A stretch of 64,000 nucleotides of DNA from Ruminococcus sp. (GTDB taxonomy: Bacteria > Bacillota > Clostridia > Oscillospirales > Acutalibacteraceae): the NCBI GenBank assembly GCA_004555265.1, contig SFIQ01000004.1, forward strand, positions 62,001 to 126,000, in the 5' to 3' direction. The translations under genes were made by a program, and so were the position numbers. Within the stretch, counting starts at the first letter, position 1. Each line of letters opens with the position of its first letter. Of this stretch, positions 8,419 through 16,221 are shown piece by piece. The notes below the pieces were generated by a model that was given only the letters and a program-made list of their open reading frames with translations, did no database searches and was not told where the DNA came from.

Positions 8419-9446
8419 GCAAAGCAGATATTCGTTCTTTCAACTTCGCGGAATTGACATCGGAAATGACGTCACGCGGTTTCCCAAAATTTCGGGCGGC
8501 GCAAATTTATGCGTGGCTCCACGAAAAAGGCGTGCGTTCTTTTGCGGAAATGACCAATTTGCCGAAAGCATTACGCGATACGCTGGATGCGGAGTTTGAA
8601 ATCAAGAATTGCACGATTGATACCAAGTTGTGTTCCGCGGTGGACGATACGGTAAAGTATTTGTTTCAATTACAGGATGGGGAATACATTGAAAGTGTTG
8701 TGATGAAGTATAAATACGGCTATACGATTTGTATTTCCTCCCAACTCGGATGTAAAATGGGCTGTTCGTTTTGCGCCTCTGCCATCGGCGGCTTTCAACG
8801 GCACTTAACCCCCTCGGAAATGCTTTCTGAGATTTATACGGCGCAAAGTGACCTCGGTGTGCGTATTTCGCATATTGTTTTAATGGGGACGGGCGAGCCG
8901 CTTGATAATTATGACAATGTGATGCGTTTTTTGGAATTGGTGACAGACGAGAAAGGTCTAAACATCAGCATGCGTCACATTTCTCTGTCGACTTGCGGCG
9001 TCGTACCGCGGATTTATGATTTGGCTGAAAAGCGGTTGGGGCTGACGCTGTCGGTTTCTTTACACGCGCCGAATGACAAAATCCGTTCGCAGACCATGCC
9101 CGTCAACCAAAAATGGAATATTGCGGAATTGCTGGAAGCGTGCCGCTATTACACAAAAGCGACCTCGCGGCGGATTTCTTTTGAATACGCCATGATAGAC
9201 GGCTTTAATGATACAGATGCGTGCGCCACGGAACTTGCTTCGCGGCTTCGCGGAATGCTGTGTCATGTAAATCTGATTCCGGTCAACAATGTTCGGGAGA
9301 AGAATTATAAAAAAAGCAAGGAAGACCGTATACGGCGGTTTTCTGAAATTTTAGAGCAAAACGGTTTGACTGTAACGGTCAGGCGTACCCTCGGGAGCGA
9401 CATCAACGCCTCCTGCGGGCAGTTGCGTGCATCAAAAAGAAGGTGA
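8415..9446 (+). CDS. rlmN: 23S rRNA (adenine-2503-C2)/tRNA methyltransferase RlmN
   Basis: A 343-residue radical-SAM methyltransferase acting on A2503 of 23S rRNA and on some tRNAs. The iron-sulfur motif CKMGCSFCAS (CxxxCxxC) lies near residues 113-122, the SAM-binding LMGTGEPLDN near residue 156, and the C-terminal catalytic Cys is in INASCGQL near residue 336. It starts at GTG 8415, overlapping the rsmB stop by four bases. It ends six bases before the phosphatase start, in the same order as Bacillus. Confidence 0.96.
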   Translation: MSKADIRSFNFAELTSEMTSRGFPKFRAAQIYAWLHEKGVRSFAEMTNLPKALRDTLDAEFEIKNCTIDTKLCSAVDDTVKYLFQLQDGEYIESVVMKYKYGYTICISSQLGCKMGCSFCASAIGGFQRHLTPSEMLSEIYTAQSDLGVRISHIVLMGTGEPLDNYDNVMRFLELVTDEKGLNISMRHISLSTCGVVPRIYDLAEKRLGLTLSVSLHAPNDKIRSQTMPVNQKWNIAELLEACRYYTKATSRRISFEYAMIDGFNDTDACATELASRLRGMLCHVNLIPVNNVREKNYKKSKEDRIRRFSEILEQNGLTVTVRRTLGSDINASCGQLRASKRR

Positions 9447-9452
9447 TCTTTC

Positions 9453-10178
9453 TTGAAAATTGCAGCAAAATCCGATATTGGTAAGGTTCGTGAAAGCAAC
9501 CAAGACGCATACGCCACAGGCGAAATGCCCGACGGTGTTGCTTGGGCGGTGGTTTGCGACGGCATGGGCGGTGCCGCGGGCGGTAATGTGGCGTCCGAAA
9601 CAGCCGTGAAAATTATTTCGGAGCAAATCACATCGGCGTATCGCGGTTCTATGCGCAGTAAATCCATTAAGAATCTATTGGTTACTGCGATTAACGCCGC
9701 CAATATCAGCGTGTTTGACATCGCGCAGGCGAATTCCAAACTCGCCGGTATGGGTACAACGGTTGTGTGTGCCTTGGTCGCGGACGGCGTAGCGTATATT
9801 GCCCATGCGGGGGACAGCCGTGCCTATCTTTTGCACACAAAGCCTGAACAGCTCACGCGGGACCATTCCGTCGTGCAGGAAATGGTGGATACCGGCCGTA
9901 TAACGCCGGATGAAGCCAAGGTGCATCCGAGTAAAAATATTATTACGCGCGCTTTGGGCGTACTGCCTGAAATCCGTGTAGATTTTTGCGAGCAGCCGAT
10001 GGGGAACGAGGACATCTTGTTGCTTTGCACAGATGGGCTGACTAATTTTGTAGCGGATGCAGACATTTTCAGGTTGGCAAAAACCTGCGGGGATAAAAAC
10101 TTGCCGGAATTGCTTGTCGAAAGCGCGCTTGAAAACGGCGGCGGCGACAATGTTACGGCGGTTACAATCGGCTTTTAA
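9453..10178 (+). CDS. prpC: PP2C-type serine/threonine phosphatase (PrpC/Stp)
   Basis: A 241-residue soluble metal-dependent phosphatase that reverses the adjacent PASTA kinase. It shows the PP2C motifs SDIGKVRESNQDAY near residue 6, WAVVCDGMGG near residue 31 (metal-binding Asp), HAGDSRAYLL near residue 116, LTRDHSVVQEMV, and CTDGLTN near residue 193, ending GGGDNVTAV. Translation probably begins at TTG 9453; the site AAGGTGA in front overlaps the rlmN stop. Length is typical. It pairs with the next gene to form the kinase-phosphatase switch that controls cell-wall and ribosome functions. Confidence 0.94.
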   Translation: MKIAAKSDIGKVRESNQDAYATGEMPDGVAWAVVCDGMGGAAGGNVASETAVKIISEQITSAYRGSMRSKSIKNLLVTAINAANISVFDIAQANSKLAGMGTTVVCALVADGVAYIAHAGDSRAYLLHTKPEQLTRDHSVVQEMVDTGRITPDEAKVHPSKNIITRALGVLPEIRVDFCEQPMGNEDILLLCTDGLTNFVADADIFRLAKTCGDKNLPELLVESALENGGGDNVTAVTIGF

Positions 10179-10187
10179 GGAGACAGA

Positions 10188-12341
10188 ATGATGGAAAATT
10201 ATTGTGGAAAACGTTTAGACGGCAGATATGAGATACGCGAAATCATCGGTGTCGGCGGTATGGCGGTGGTCTATAAAGCGTATGACAATATTGATGACCG
10301 TATTGTGGCAATCAAAATCTTGAAAGAAGAATTTTTGGCAAACGAGGAATTTCGCCGTCGCTTCAAAAACGAAGCAAAGGCGATTGCGGTGCTGTCACAC
10401 CCGAATATTGTAAAGGTGTACGATGTCAGCTTCGGCGACCGTCTGCAATATATTGTCATGGAATACATTGAGGGGATTACGCTCAAAGAGTATATTGAAC
10501 AGCAAAAGGTTGTCAATTGGAAAGAAGCGGTGCATTTTGTCAACCAAATCTTAAAGGCGCTCCAACATGCACATGATAAAGGCATTGTCCACCGCGATAT
10601 TAAGCCGCAAAATATTATTTTGTTGCAAGACGGCACCATTAAAGTCAGCGATTTCGGCATTGCGCGTTTCTCACGCGGAGATACCCGCACCATGACCGAA
10701 AGTGCCATCGGTTCTGTGCATTACATCAGCCCCGAACAAGCGCGCGGTGAAATCACGGACGATAAGGCGGATCTTTATTCCGTCGGTGTTGTGATGTATG
10801 AAATGCTCACAGGGCAGTTGCCGTTTCAGTCGGATAACGCTGTGTCGGTTGCAATTATGCAAATGCAGCAGGAGGCAAAACGCCCGCGAGAAATCAATCC
10901 GAATATTCCATTAGGATTAGAACAGATTACTTTGCGTGCGATGCAGAAAAATGCCAAAGACCGTTATCAATCCGCATCTGAAATGCTCTTGGATTTAGAT
11001 GAATTCCGCAAAAATCCTTCCATTAAATTCGATTATAACTATTTTGTGGACAGCGAGCCGACAAGATTTGTCGACCCGAAACGCGTTCCGCCTGCCAAAG
11101 CGCCTGCCGACGCCGTAAAAACCGAGCCGGAGGGAATGCCGGAAGAGGAAGAAAAAGAGCCGAGCAAAACTATGCCGATTATTTTCGGCGTGATTTCGGG
11201 GCTTGTTGTCATCATTGCTATTTTTGTCGGCGTTTTCTTGGGTAGAAACGCCAAGAAAGTGGAAGTGCCGAATTTTATCGGGATGAATTATAACGATGAA
11301 ATTATGGGTAATGCTTTGTATACCGATAATTTTGTATTTGAAACCGTTTCGGTATACAGTTCCGATGCGGAGCCCGGCGTAGTGCTGACGCAAAATCCCG
11401 AAGCCAAAACAAAAATCCGTAAAGGCAAAACCATTAAACTTGAAATTGCCTATAACGATGACAGCGTTTTGATTTCCGGCATTGTCGGTCTTTCGGCTGA
11501 GGAAGCACAGGCGAAATTGAAATCCGCCGGATTTGAAGTCAAAGTGATTACCAAATATGATAAAAACGCGAAGGATGGGATTGTATTTGATTCCTACCCC
11601 GTTGAGGGTTCTTACGGCGAAAAAGGCTCGCTTGTCACGATTTATGTCGGTACAACCGAAAATCCCGATGCCGCAACCGTACCCGTTGTCGTGGGATACA
11701 GCCAAGATATCGCGAAAAAATTGATTGAAAGCGCAGGATTTACCGTCGGTAATATTACCGAAGCAAATAGCGATAAAGAAAAAGGCGTTGTCCTTTCACA
11801 GTCTCCGGACGGCAATACGACCGCGGAGTCGGGTGCGCCTATCGCGTTGGTCATCAGCAACGGCGTTCCGGAGGCAACCACCGCAACCATTACCGTGACC
11901 TTGCCGAAATCCAGCGGCGCTTCGGGTACGATGAAGGTATATCTCAACAGTTCTCTTTACAATTCCGACCAAGAGCAATTCCCGCGCGAGGTGAGTTTCT
12001 CCGGCGAGACGATTACGATTACCTTGAAAGGTTCGGGCGCGAACAATACCTATCAAGTCGTAATTGATGACCAGGAAATCCAAAGCGGTAAGATTGACTT
12101 TACAAAATCTCCTGCGGCGGTGACCGACGAAAAGAAAACCGAATTCCCGGTGTCGGTGCCGTATGTTGTCGGTCTGTCTGTGGCAGATGCCCGTGACAAA
12201 TTAGAAAACGCCGGCTTTAAGAATATTGTGTTTGTTGACAGTGAGGGCAACAAGGTTTCTTCCGGTACCGTCACGGCGCAAACACCCGAGCAAAACGAAA
12301 AAGTCATTCCGTCCACGGAAATTAAACTAACGGTTGCGTAA
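10188..12341 (+). CDS. prkC: PASTA-domain serine/threonine protein kinase (PrkC/StkP type)
   Basis: A 717-residue transmembrane kinase. The kinase domain is residues about 10-270, with IGVGGMAVVY, catalytic Lys in VAIKIL, HRDIKPQNI and DFGIARF. A charged linker is followed by one membrane helix near residues 328-350. The outer part has about four PASTA repeats that bind peptidoglycan fragments: near residues 360-425, 428-495, 496-565 and 650-717. Between the third and fourth lies a Ser/Thr/Gly-rich segment of about 80 residues (565-645) that looks like a beta-sandwich insert rather than a PASTA repeat. It starts with a double ATG. Its partner is the phosphatase upstream. Confidence 0.94.
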   Translation: MMENYCGKRLDGRYEIREIIGVGGMAVVYKAYDNIDDRIVAIKILKEEFLANEEFRRRFKNEAKAIAVLSHPNIVKVYDVSFGDRLQYIVMEYIEGITLKEYIEQQKVVNWKEAVHFVNQILKALQHAHDKGIVHRDIKPQNIILLQDGTIKVSDFGIARFSRGDTRTMTESAIGSVHYISPEQARGEITDDKADLYSVGVVMYEMLTGQLPFQSDNAVSVAIMQMQQEAKRPREINPNIPLGLEQITLRAMQKNAKDRYQSASEMLLDLDEFRKNPSIKFDYNYFVDSEPTRFVDPKRVPPAKAPADAVKTEPEGMPEEEEKEPSKTMPIIFGVISGLVVIIAIFVGVFLGRNAKKVEVPNFIGMNYNDEIMGNALYTDNFVFETVSVYSSDAEPGVVLTQNPEAKTKIRKGKTIKLEIAYNDDSVLISGIVGLSAEEAQAKLKSAGFEVKVITKYDKNAKDGIVFDSYPVEGSYGEKGSLVTIYVGTTENPDAATVPVVVGYSQDIAKKLIESAGFTVGNITEANSDKEKGVVLSQSPDGNTTAESGAPIALVISNGVPEATTATITVTLPKSSGASGTMKVYLNSSLYNSDQEQFPREVSFSGETITITLKGSGANNTYQVVIDDQEIQSGKIDFTKSPAAVTDEKKTEFPVSVPYVVGLSVADARDKLENAGFKNIVFVDSEGNKVSSGTVTAQTPEQNEKVIPSTEIKLTVA

Positions 12342-12352
12342 AGAGGTTTTGC

Positions 12353-13243
12353 ATGGCTGACTTTACACAAAAAGGCATATTGCTGAAAGGCATCGGCGGC
12401 TTCTATTCGGTTGAAGCCGCCGATGCGGTATATGTTTGCAAAGCACGCGGCGTATTTCGGAAAAAGCATATGACGCCGCTTGCAGGCGACAGTGTGCAGA
12501 TTACCGTCCATGACGGTGACGCAGAAAATACGATTGATGCAATTTTACCGCGAAAAAATGAATTACGCCGTCCGCCCGTTGCGAATATCGACCAACTGTT
12601 GATTGTAGCGTCCGCAACGGCGCCGAAGCCGTCGCCGTTTGTCATTGATAAACTGATTGCCATTGCCGAGCAAAAGCAAATTGAACCGATTGTGGTCTTT
12701 ACCAAATGTGATTTGGAAAATGCGGACACCCTTGCACAAATCTATCAAAACGCCGGATTTACCTGCCGAACGGTTTCCAATAAGACGGGAGCAGGCGTTG
12801 ATGCGGTAAAAACGCTCCTACAAGGTAAAATTACAGCATTTACGGGGAATTCGGGTGTAGGGAAAACTTCGCTTTTGAATGCGTTAGATGCAAATTTGTC
12901 GCTTGCCACGGGTGAAATCAGCGATAAATTGGGGCGCGGCAGACACACCACGCGCCAAGCGGAACTGTTTAAAACCTGCGGCGGGTATATTGTGGATACG
13001 CCCGGATTTTCCGCGTTGGAACTCGACAAAGCGGACTGCATTCGCAAAGAGGATTTAGCTTCTTGTTTTCGGGAGTTTCGCCCATATTTGGGCACTTGTA
13101 AATTCTCGACCTGTTCGCATACCTGCGACAAGGGCTGCAAGGTGCTGGAAGCTGTCGAGCGCGGGGAAATCAGCCGTTCCCGACACAACAGTTATGTGGA
13201 ACTGTATAACGCCGTAAAGGACTTGAAAGAATGGGAATTGTAA
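12353..13243 (+). CDS. rsgA: ribosome small-subunit-dependent GTPase RsgA
   Basis: A 296-residue circularly permuted GTPase that helps late 30S maturation. After the N-terminal OB-fold come G4 (FTKCDLE near residue 117), then G1 (GNSGVGKTS near residue 164) and G3 (VDTPGFSAL near residue 213), the permuted order that defines the family. The C-terminal zinc knuckle shows Cys-x4-Cys-x-His-x5-Cys in CKFSTCSHTCDKGC near residue 245. It sits between prkC and thiN as in Bacillus, but the rpe gene usual between them is absent. Confidence 0.95.
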   Translation: MADFTQKGILLKGIGGFYSVEAADAVYVCKARGVFRKKHMTPLAGDSVQITVHDGDAENTIDAILPRKNELRRPPVANIDQLLIVASATAPKPSPFVIDKLIAIAEQKQIEPIVVFTKCDLENADTLAQIYQNAGFTCRTVSNKTGAGVDAVKTLLQGKITAFTGNSGVGKTSLLNALDANLSLATGEISDKLGRGRHTTRQAELFKTCGGYIVDTPGFSALELDKADCIRKEDLASCFREFRPYLGTCKFSTCSHTCDKGCKVLEAVERGEISRSRHNSYVELYNAVKDLKEWEL

Positions 13244-13869
13244 CGAAGCCGGACTGCATTATTTTTGCGGCAGGGGACTGTTTACCGAAAACGCAAGTTT
13301 TGCCCTATTTGGCAGAAAAACCGTATATCATTACGGCAGATGCAGGTTATCGCTACGCCGAAGACATCGGCTGTACGCCGAATTTGATACTCGGCGATTT
13401 TGATTCGGGTGTATGCCCCGAAACCGATATGGAAACCATGCGTTTAAATCCGATTAAAGATGATACCGACAGCGCGGTTGCGCTCAAAGAGGCGGTGCGG
13501 CGCGGCTATCGGAAAATTGTGTTGGTCGGCGGTACAGGCAGTCGTTTAGACCATACCTTTGCCAATTTTGATTTGTGTGCCTATGCGAAAACGCTTGGCG
13601 CGGATTTAACGGTGGCAGATTCGCATCATCGCGTGTTTGTTTTGCAAAACGAAACACAAATTTTGCCGCGGGATGACAGCAAATATATTTCGGTTTTCGC
13701 ATTTGGCGGTGCATGTACCGTCACTTTAAAGGGATTTTACTATCCGCTTGAAAGCTTTACTTTTACGCCGTTCTGCGGCATGGGCGTCAGCAATGAAATT
13801 ACAGAGCCAACCGCCGAAATTACCGTGCATAACGGTACCGCGCTGATTTTTATCACAGATAAAGATTAA
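13231..13869 (+). CDS. thiN: thiamine diphosphokinase
   Basis: Converts thiamine to thiamine diphosphate with ATP. The 212-residue length is standard. Conserved features are ITADAGYRYAEDIG near residue 31, NLILGDFDS near residue 50, KDDTDSAVAL near residue 74 (Asp cluster at the active site), VGGTGSRLDHTFAN near residue 96, and a C-terminal binding domain with GGACTVTLKG. It overlaps the end of rsgA by 13 bases, which implies coupled translation. No riboswitch precedes it. Confidence 0.94.
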   Translation: MGIVTKPDCIIFAAGDCLPKTQVLPYLAEKPYIITADAGYRYAEDIGCTPNLILGDFDSGVCPETDMETMRLNPIKDDTDSAVALKEAVRRGYRKIVLVGGTGSRLDHTFANFDLCAYAKTLGADLTVADSHHRVFVLQNETQILPRDDSKYISVFAFGGACTVTLKGFYYPLESFTFTPFCGMGVSNEITEPTAEITVHNGTALIFITDKD

Positions 13870-13927
13870 AGAACACTTTTTTACCCGCCGCATATAGTGT
13901 ATTAGCAACACAAAAGGCGGTGTCGAT

Positions 13928-14083
13928 ATGAAAAAGCGTCGTAGGAACAATCTCGGCTTGATTTTTGCCATGCTCGGTCTCGGGCTTGTGCTGGCATTTA
14001 TTTTTCCCTCAAAATTCTTGGTTGTGGTTTTGTCCATCGCGCTGATTTTAAGCGGCATCGTGCTTTGCAAAACATGCTGTTAA
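13928..14083 (+). CDS. 51-residue small membrane protein next to spoVM
   Basis: A 51-codon frame, ATG 13928 to TAA 14081-14083, sits behind AAAGGCGGTG. The product begins KKRRRNN, then has two hydrophobic stretches (residues 10-27 and 30-47) joined at a Pro-Ser-Lys turn, and ends Cys-Lys-Thr-Cys-Cys. This gives a basic N-terminus inside and a helical hairpin or one long membrane segment. No named family was recognised. It lies between thiN and spoVM and shares their direction, so a sporulation or membrane role is possible but not shown. Confidence 0.72.
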   Translation: MKKRRRNNLGLIFAMLGLGLVLAFIFPSKFLVVVLSIALILSGIVLCKTCC

Positions 14084-14096
14084 GGAGGCTGTCGGT

Positions 14097-14183
14097 ATGA
14101 AAGTGGTCGTGATGAAAAGTCCGAAGGTGTTAAGCGGGTTGTTGCGTATGATTTTCGGTATAAAAAAGGAACAGAATGTATAA
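14097..14183 (+). CDS. spoVM: stage V sporulation protein M (SpoVM)
   Basis: A 28-codon gene, ATG 14097 to TAA 14181-14183, behind a strong AAGGAGG at 14082-14088. The peptide matches Bacillus SpoVM at the positions that matter: Lys2, Lys7, Pro9, Lys10, Leu12, Gly14, Arg17 and Gly21, giving the pattern K-x-PK-x-L-x-G-x-x-R-x-x-x-G. SpoVM is a short amphipathic helix that reads the curved forespore membrane and anchors the SpoIVA coat base. Position directly after thiN is the same as in Bacillus. It ends in a strong terminator. It is short enough to be missed by ordinary gene calling. Confidence 0.9.
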   Translation: MKVVVMKSPKVLSGLLRMIFGIKKEQNV

Positions 14184-14190
14184 CTGAACA

Positions 14191-14234
14191 TAAAAGAAAA
14201 CTCCGAAGCGTAACACTTCGGAGTTTTCTTTTAT
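14191..14234. terminator. bidirectional intrinsic terminator between spoVM and nadE
   Basis: The arms ACTCCGAAG and CTTCGGAGT, extended by A-rich and T-rich flanks, form a near-perfect hairpin with a seven-base loop. Runs of T follow the hairpin on both strands, so it can end the spoVM transcript from the left and the nadE transcript from the right. Confidence 0.85.
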
Positions 14235-14243
14235 GCTGTTCTC

Positions 14244-14402
14244 TTAAAAATGCAGCCACTCTGTATATACCGCGTCTGAGGGCATGCGCCAATCGCCGCG
14301 CGGGGAAAGGCTTACCGAGCCGACTTTCGGGCCGTCCGGCAGGCAGGAACGCTTAAATTGGTTGCCCCAAAAGCGTTTAATAAACAACTGCAACACAAGC
14401 CC
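14244..14402 (-). pseudogene. nadE: displaced C-terminal segment of nadE (other frame)
   Basis: Read on the minus strand from 14402 to the TAA at 14244-14246, this stretch encodes KRFWGNQFKRS, PDGPKVGSVSLSPRGDWRMPSDA and a short end. This is the highly conserved C-terminus of glutamine-dependent NAD synthetase. It is one frame away from the main nadE reading frame, which leaves the family sequence after HFLRFG and reaches a stop at 14377. Compared with the family, about 25 residues between these two parts are also missing. The intact state of this segment suggests a recent event or an assembly error. Confidence 0.8.
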
Positions 14403-16083
14403 CAAAGCGCAAAAAGTGATACAGATAAAAATCGTGCACCTCGTAAGGACCTAAGGTATCTTCGGTTTTTTGCTGAATTTTGCCGTTTTCGTCGGGCGGC
14501 AGTAATTCGGGGCTTACCGGTGTTGCAAGAACATCCTGCAAAATTGCGGCAATGGTTTCGGGCAGATGCTCTGCTTCGTTTTCTACCAAATGCCGTACAA
14601 GCGTTTTCGGTACGCCCGCATTCACACCGTACATACTCATATGGTCGGCGTTGTAGGTGCACCAGCCAAGCGCCAATTCGCTCAAATCCCCGGTGCCGAC
14701 CAAAATGCCGCCGTGCTTGTTTGCCAAATCCATTAAAATCTGTGTGCGCTCACGCGCCTGTGTATTTTCATAGGTAATGTCGTGCAAATCGGGATCGTGG
14801 CCGATGTCCTGCATATGCTGTAAGGCGGCGTCTTTTATGGGAATTTCCAAAAAAGACGCACCGAAAGACTTGATTAACGATACCGCATTTTGATAGGTGC
14901 GGTCGGTTGTGCCAAAGCCGGGCATCGTCACACAAAGGATATTCTCAGACGGAAGCTGTAAAATTTGCATCGCCCGCACCGAGACAAGCAGTGCCAGCGT
15001 CGAGTCAAGCCCACCTGAAATGCCGACCACCGCTTTTTTCAGCCCTGTGTGTGTAAGGCGCTTTGCCAGCCCATGACTTTGAATTGCCAAGATTTCTCGA
15101 CAGCGCGCGTCTTTTTCGGCGGTATCCGACGGTACAAACGGTTGCGGTTGAAATGTACGCGTGACTTCTGAAAAATCTGTGGACACATTTACGGCTTCAC
15201 ATATCGCGTATTTTAGACTGTCCGCGCGCGCATTATCCGCAAAAGAACCGTTGCGTATACGCTCGGCATTCAATTTATCCAAATCAATATCCGCAATCGC
15301 GCGTGTACCGTCAAACGCAAACCGTTCGCCCTCTGCTAAAATCGCGCCGTTTTCCGCTACGGTGCAAGCCCCCGAAAAGACTAAATCGGTGGAGGATTCG
15401 CCGACGCCTGCCGAAGCATATATATACGAGCAAAAGCATTTTGCGCTTTGCGCGGCAATCATATTTTTTCGGTATTCATTTTTGGTGACGGCTTCATTAC
15501 TTGCCGAAAGGTTTACAAGGATATTGGCGCCTGCAAGGGCTAAATCGGTGCTCGGGGGATTGGGTACCCATAAATCCTCGCAAATTTCTACGCCGAGGAC
15601 ACCGTTTTCCGCGATGGGGAACAGTAGGGAAGTGCTGCAAGGCGCATCAATTCGGCCAAATCGGATTTGCGTGTTCAGCGTTTTTCCGCTTGCAAACCAA
15701 CGCTTTTCGTAGTATTCGCCGTAATTCGGAATATAGGTTTTCGGGACAAAGCCCAAAACCTTGCCTTTATACAGTACCGCCGCGCAGTTGTAAAGGCGCG
15801 TGTTGACGCGTAAGGGTAACCCGATGCAAATAACCATATCGAATTTTGCGGTTTTTTCGCAAAGTGTTTCCAAAGCCTGCAAACAGGCGTCTGTTAGTGC
15901 TTTTTGCAAAAATAAATCGCCGCAGGTGTACCCGGACAAATGTAACTCGGGAAACACCAAAACCTTCACATTTTTCTCTGCGGCTACTTGAATTTCACGC
16001 AAAGCATTTTCTGAATTTTGCTGAACACCGCCAACCGTTACGCGCGGGGAAGCGGCGCAAACCTTTAAAAATCCGCTGTTCAT
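14377..16083 (-). CDS. nadE: glutamine-dependent NAD(+) synthetase, C-terminally frameshifted
   Basis: Makes NAD from deamido-NAD, ATP and glutamine. Residues 1-280 are a nitrilase-type glutaminase domain, with Glu in VFPELHLSGYT, Lys in VPKTYIPNY, and Cys in GVEICEDLWVPN. Residues about 330-568 are the synthetase domain, with the P-loop GISGGLDSTLAL and VGTGDLSELALGWCTYN. The frame ends after HDFYLYHFLRFG with a foreign tail of seven residues, so the conserved C-terminal block is lost from this product and survives in another frame at 14244-14402. The enzyme as drawn is probably inactive or a sequencing or assembly artefact. ATG 16083 follows TGAGGTC. Confidence 0.9.
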   Translation of the reverse strand: MNSGFLKVCAASPRVTVGGVQQNSENALREIQVAAEKNVKVLVFPELHLSGYTCGDLFLQKALTDACLQALETLCEKTAKFDMVICIGLPLRVNTRLYNCAAVLYKGKVLGFVPKTYIPNYGEYYEKRWFASGKTLNTQIRFGRIDAPCSTSLLFPIAENGVLGVEICEDLWVPNPPSTDLALAGANILVNLSASNEAVTKNEYRKNMIAAQSAKCFCSYIYASAGVGESSTDLVFSGACTVAENGAILAEGERFAFDGTRAIADIDLDKLNAERIRNGSFADNARADSLKYAICEAVNVSTDFSEVTRTFQPQPFVPSDTAEKDARCREILAIQSHGLAKRLTHTGLKKAVVGISGGLDSTLALLVSVRAMQILQLPSENILCVTMPGFGTTDRTYQNAVSLIKSFGASFLEIPIKDAALQHMQDIGHDPDLHDITYENTQARERTQILMDLANKHGGILVGTGDLSELALGWCTYNADHMSMYGVNAGVPKTLVRHLVENEAEHLPETIAAILQDVLATPVSPELLPPDENGKIQQKTEDTLGPYEVHDFYLYHFLRFGACVAVVY

Positions 16084-16122
16084 AGAAAAGACCTCACAGT
16101 CTGCAATAGCATATATATCCTC

Positions 16123-16151
16123 ATTATATATGAATTCCCAAAACTTCGCAA
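16123..16151 (-). promoter_or_regulatory. sigma-A-type promoter for nadE
   Basis: On the minus strand TTGCGA (16151-16146) and TATAAT (16128-16123) are 17 bases apart, and the nadE ATG follows about 40 bases later. The 138-base gap to the aminotransferase gene holds this promoter and, on the plus strand, only a weak TAAAAT at 16175. Confidence 0.65.
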
Positions 16152-16221
16152 GTGCAATGTCTTGACTAGTGTGTTAAAATGATAAATATTCAATTTTAAA
16201 AGGTGTAAATCAGGTGATACC

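Noticed and set aside
13870..13927. Sigma-E promoter in front of the 51-residue protein and spoVM
   Set aside because: CATATAGT resembles a sigma-E -10 box, but no fitting -35 box was found about 14 bases upstream.
15161..15712. Plus-strand frame opposite nadE
   Set aside because: Antisense shadow with no ribosome site; nadE motifs on the minus strand are unambiguous.
16141..16221. Sigma-A promoter for the AlaA-type aminotransferase
   Set aside because: A TAAAAT at 16175-16180 is present but no acceptable -35 box lies at the right distance; the TTGACT at 16162 is too close.
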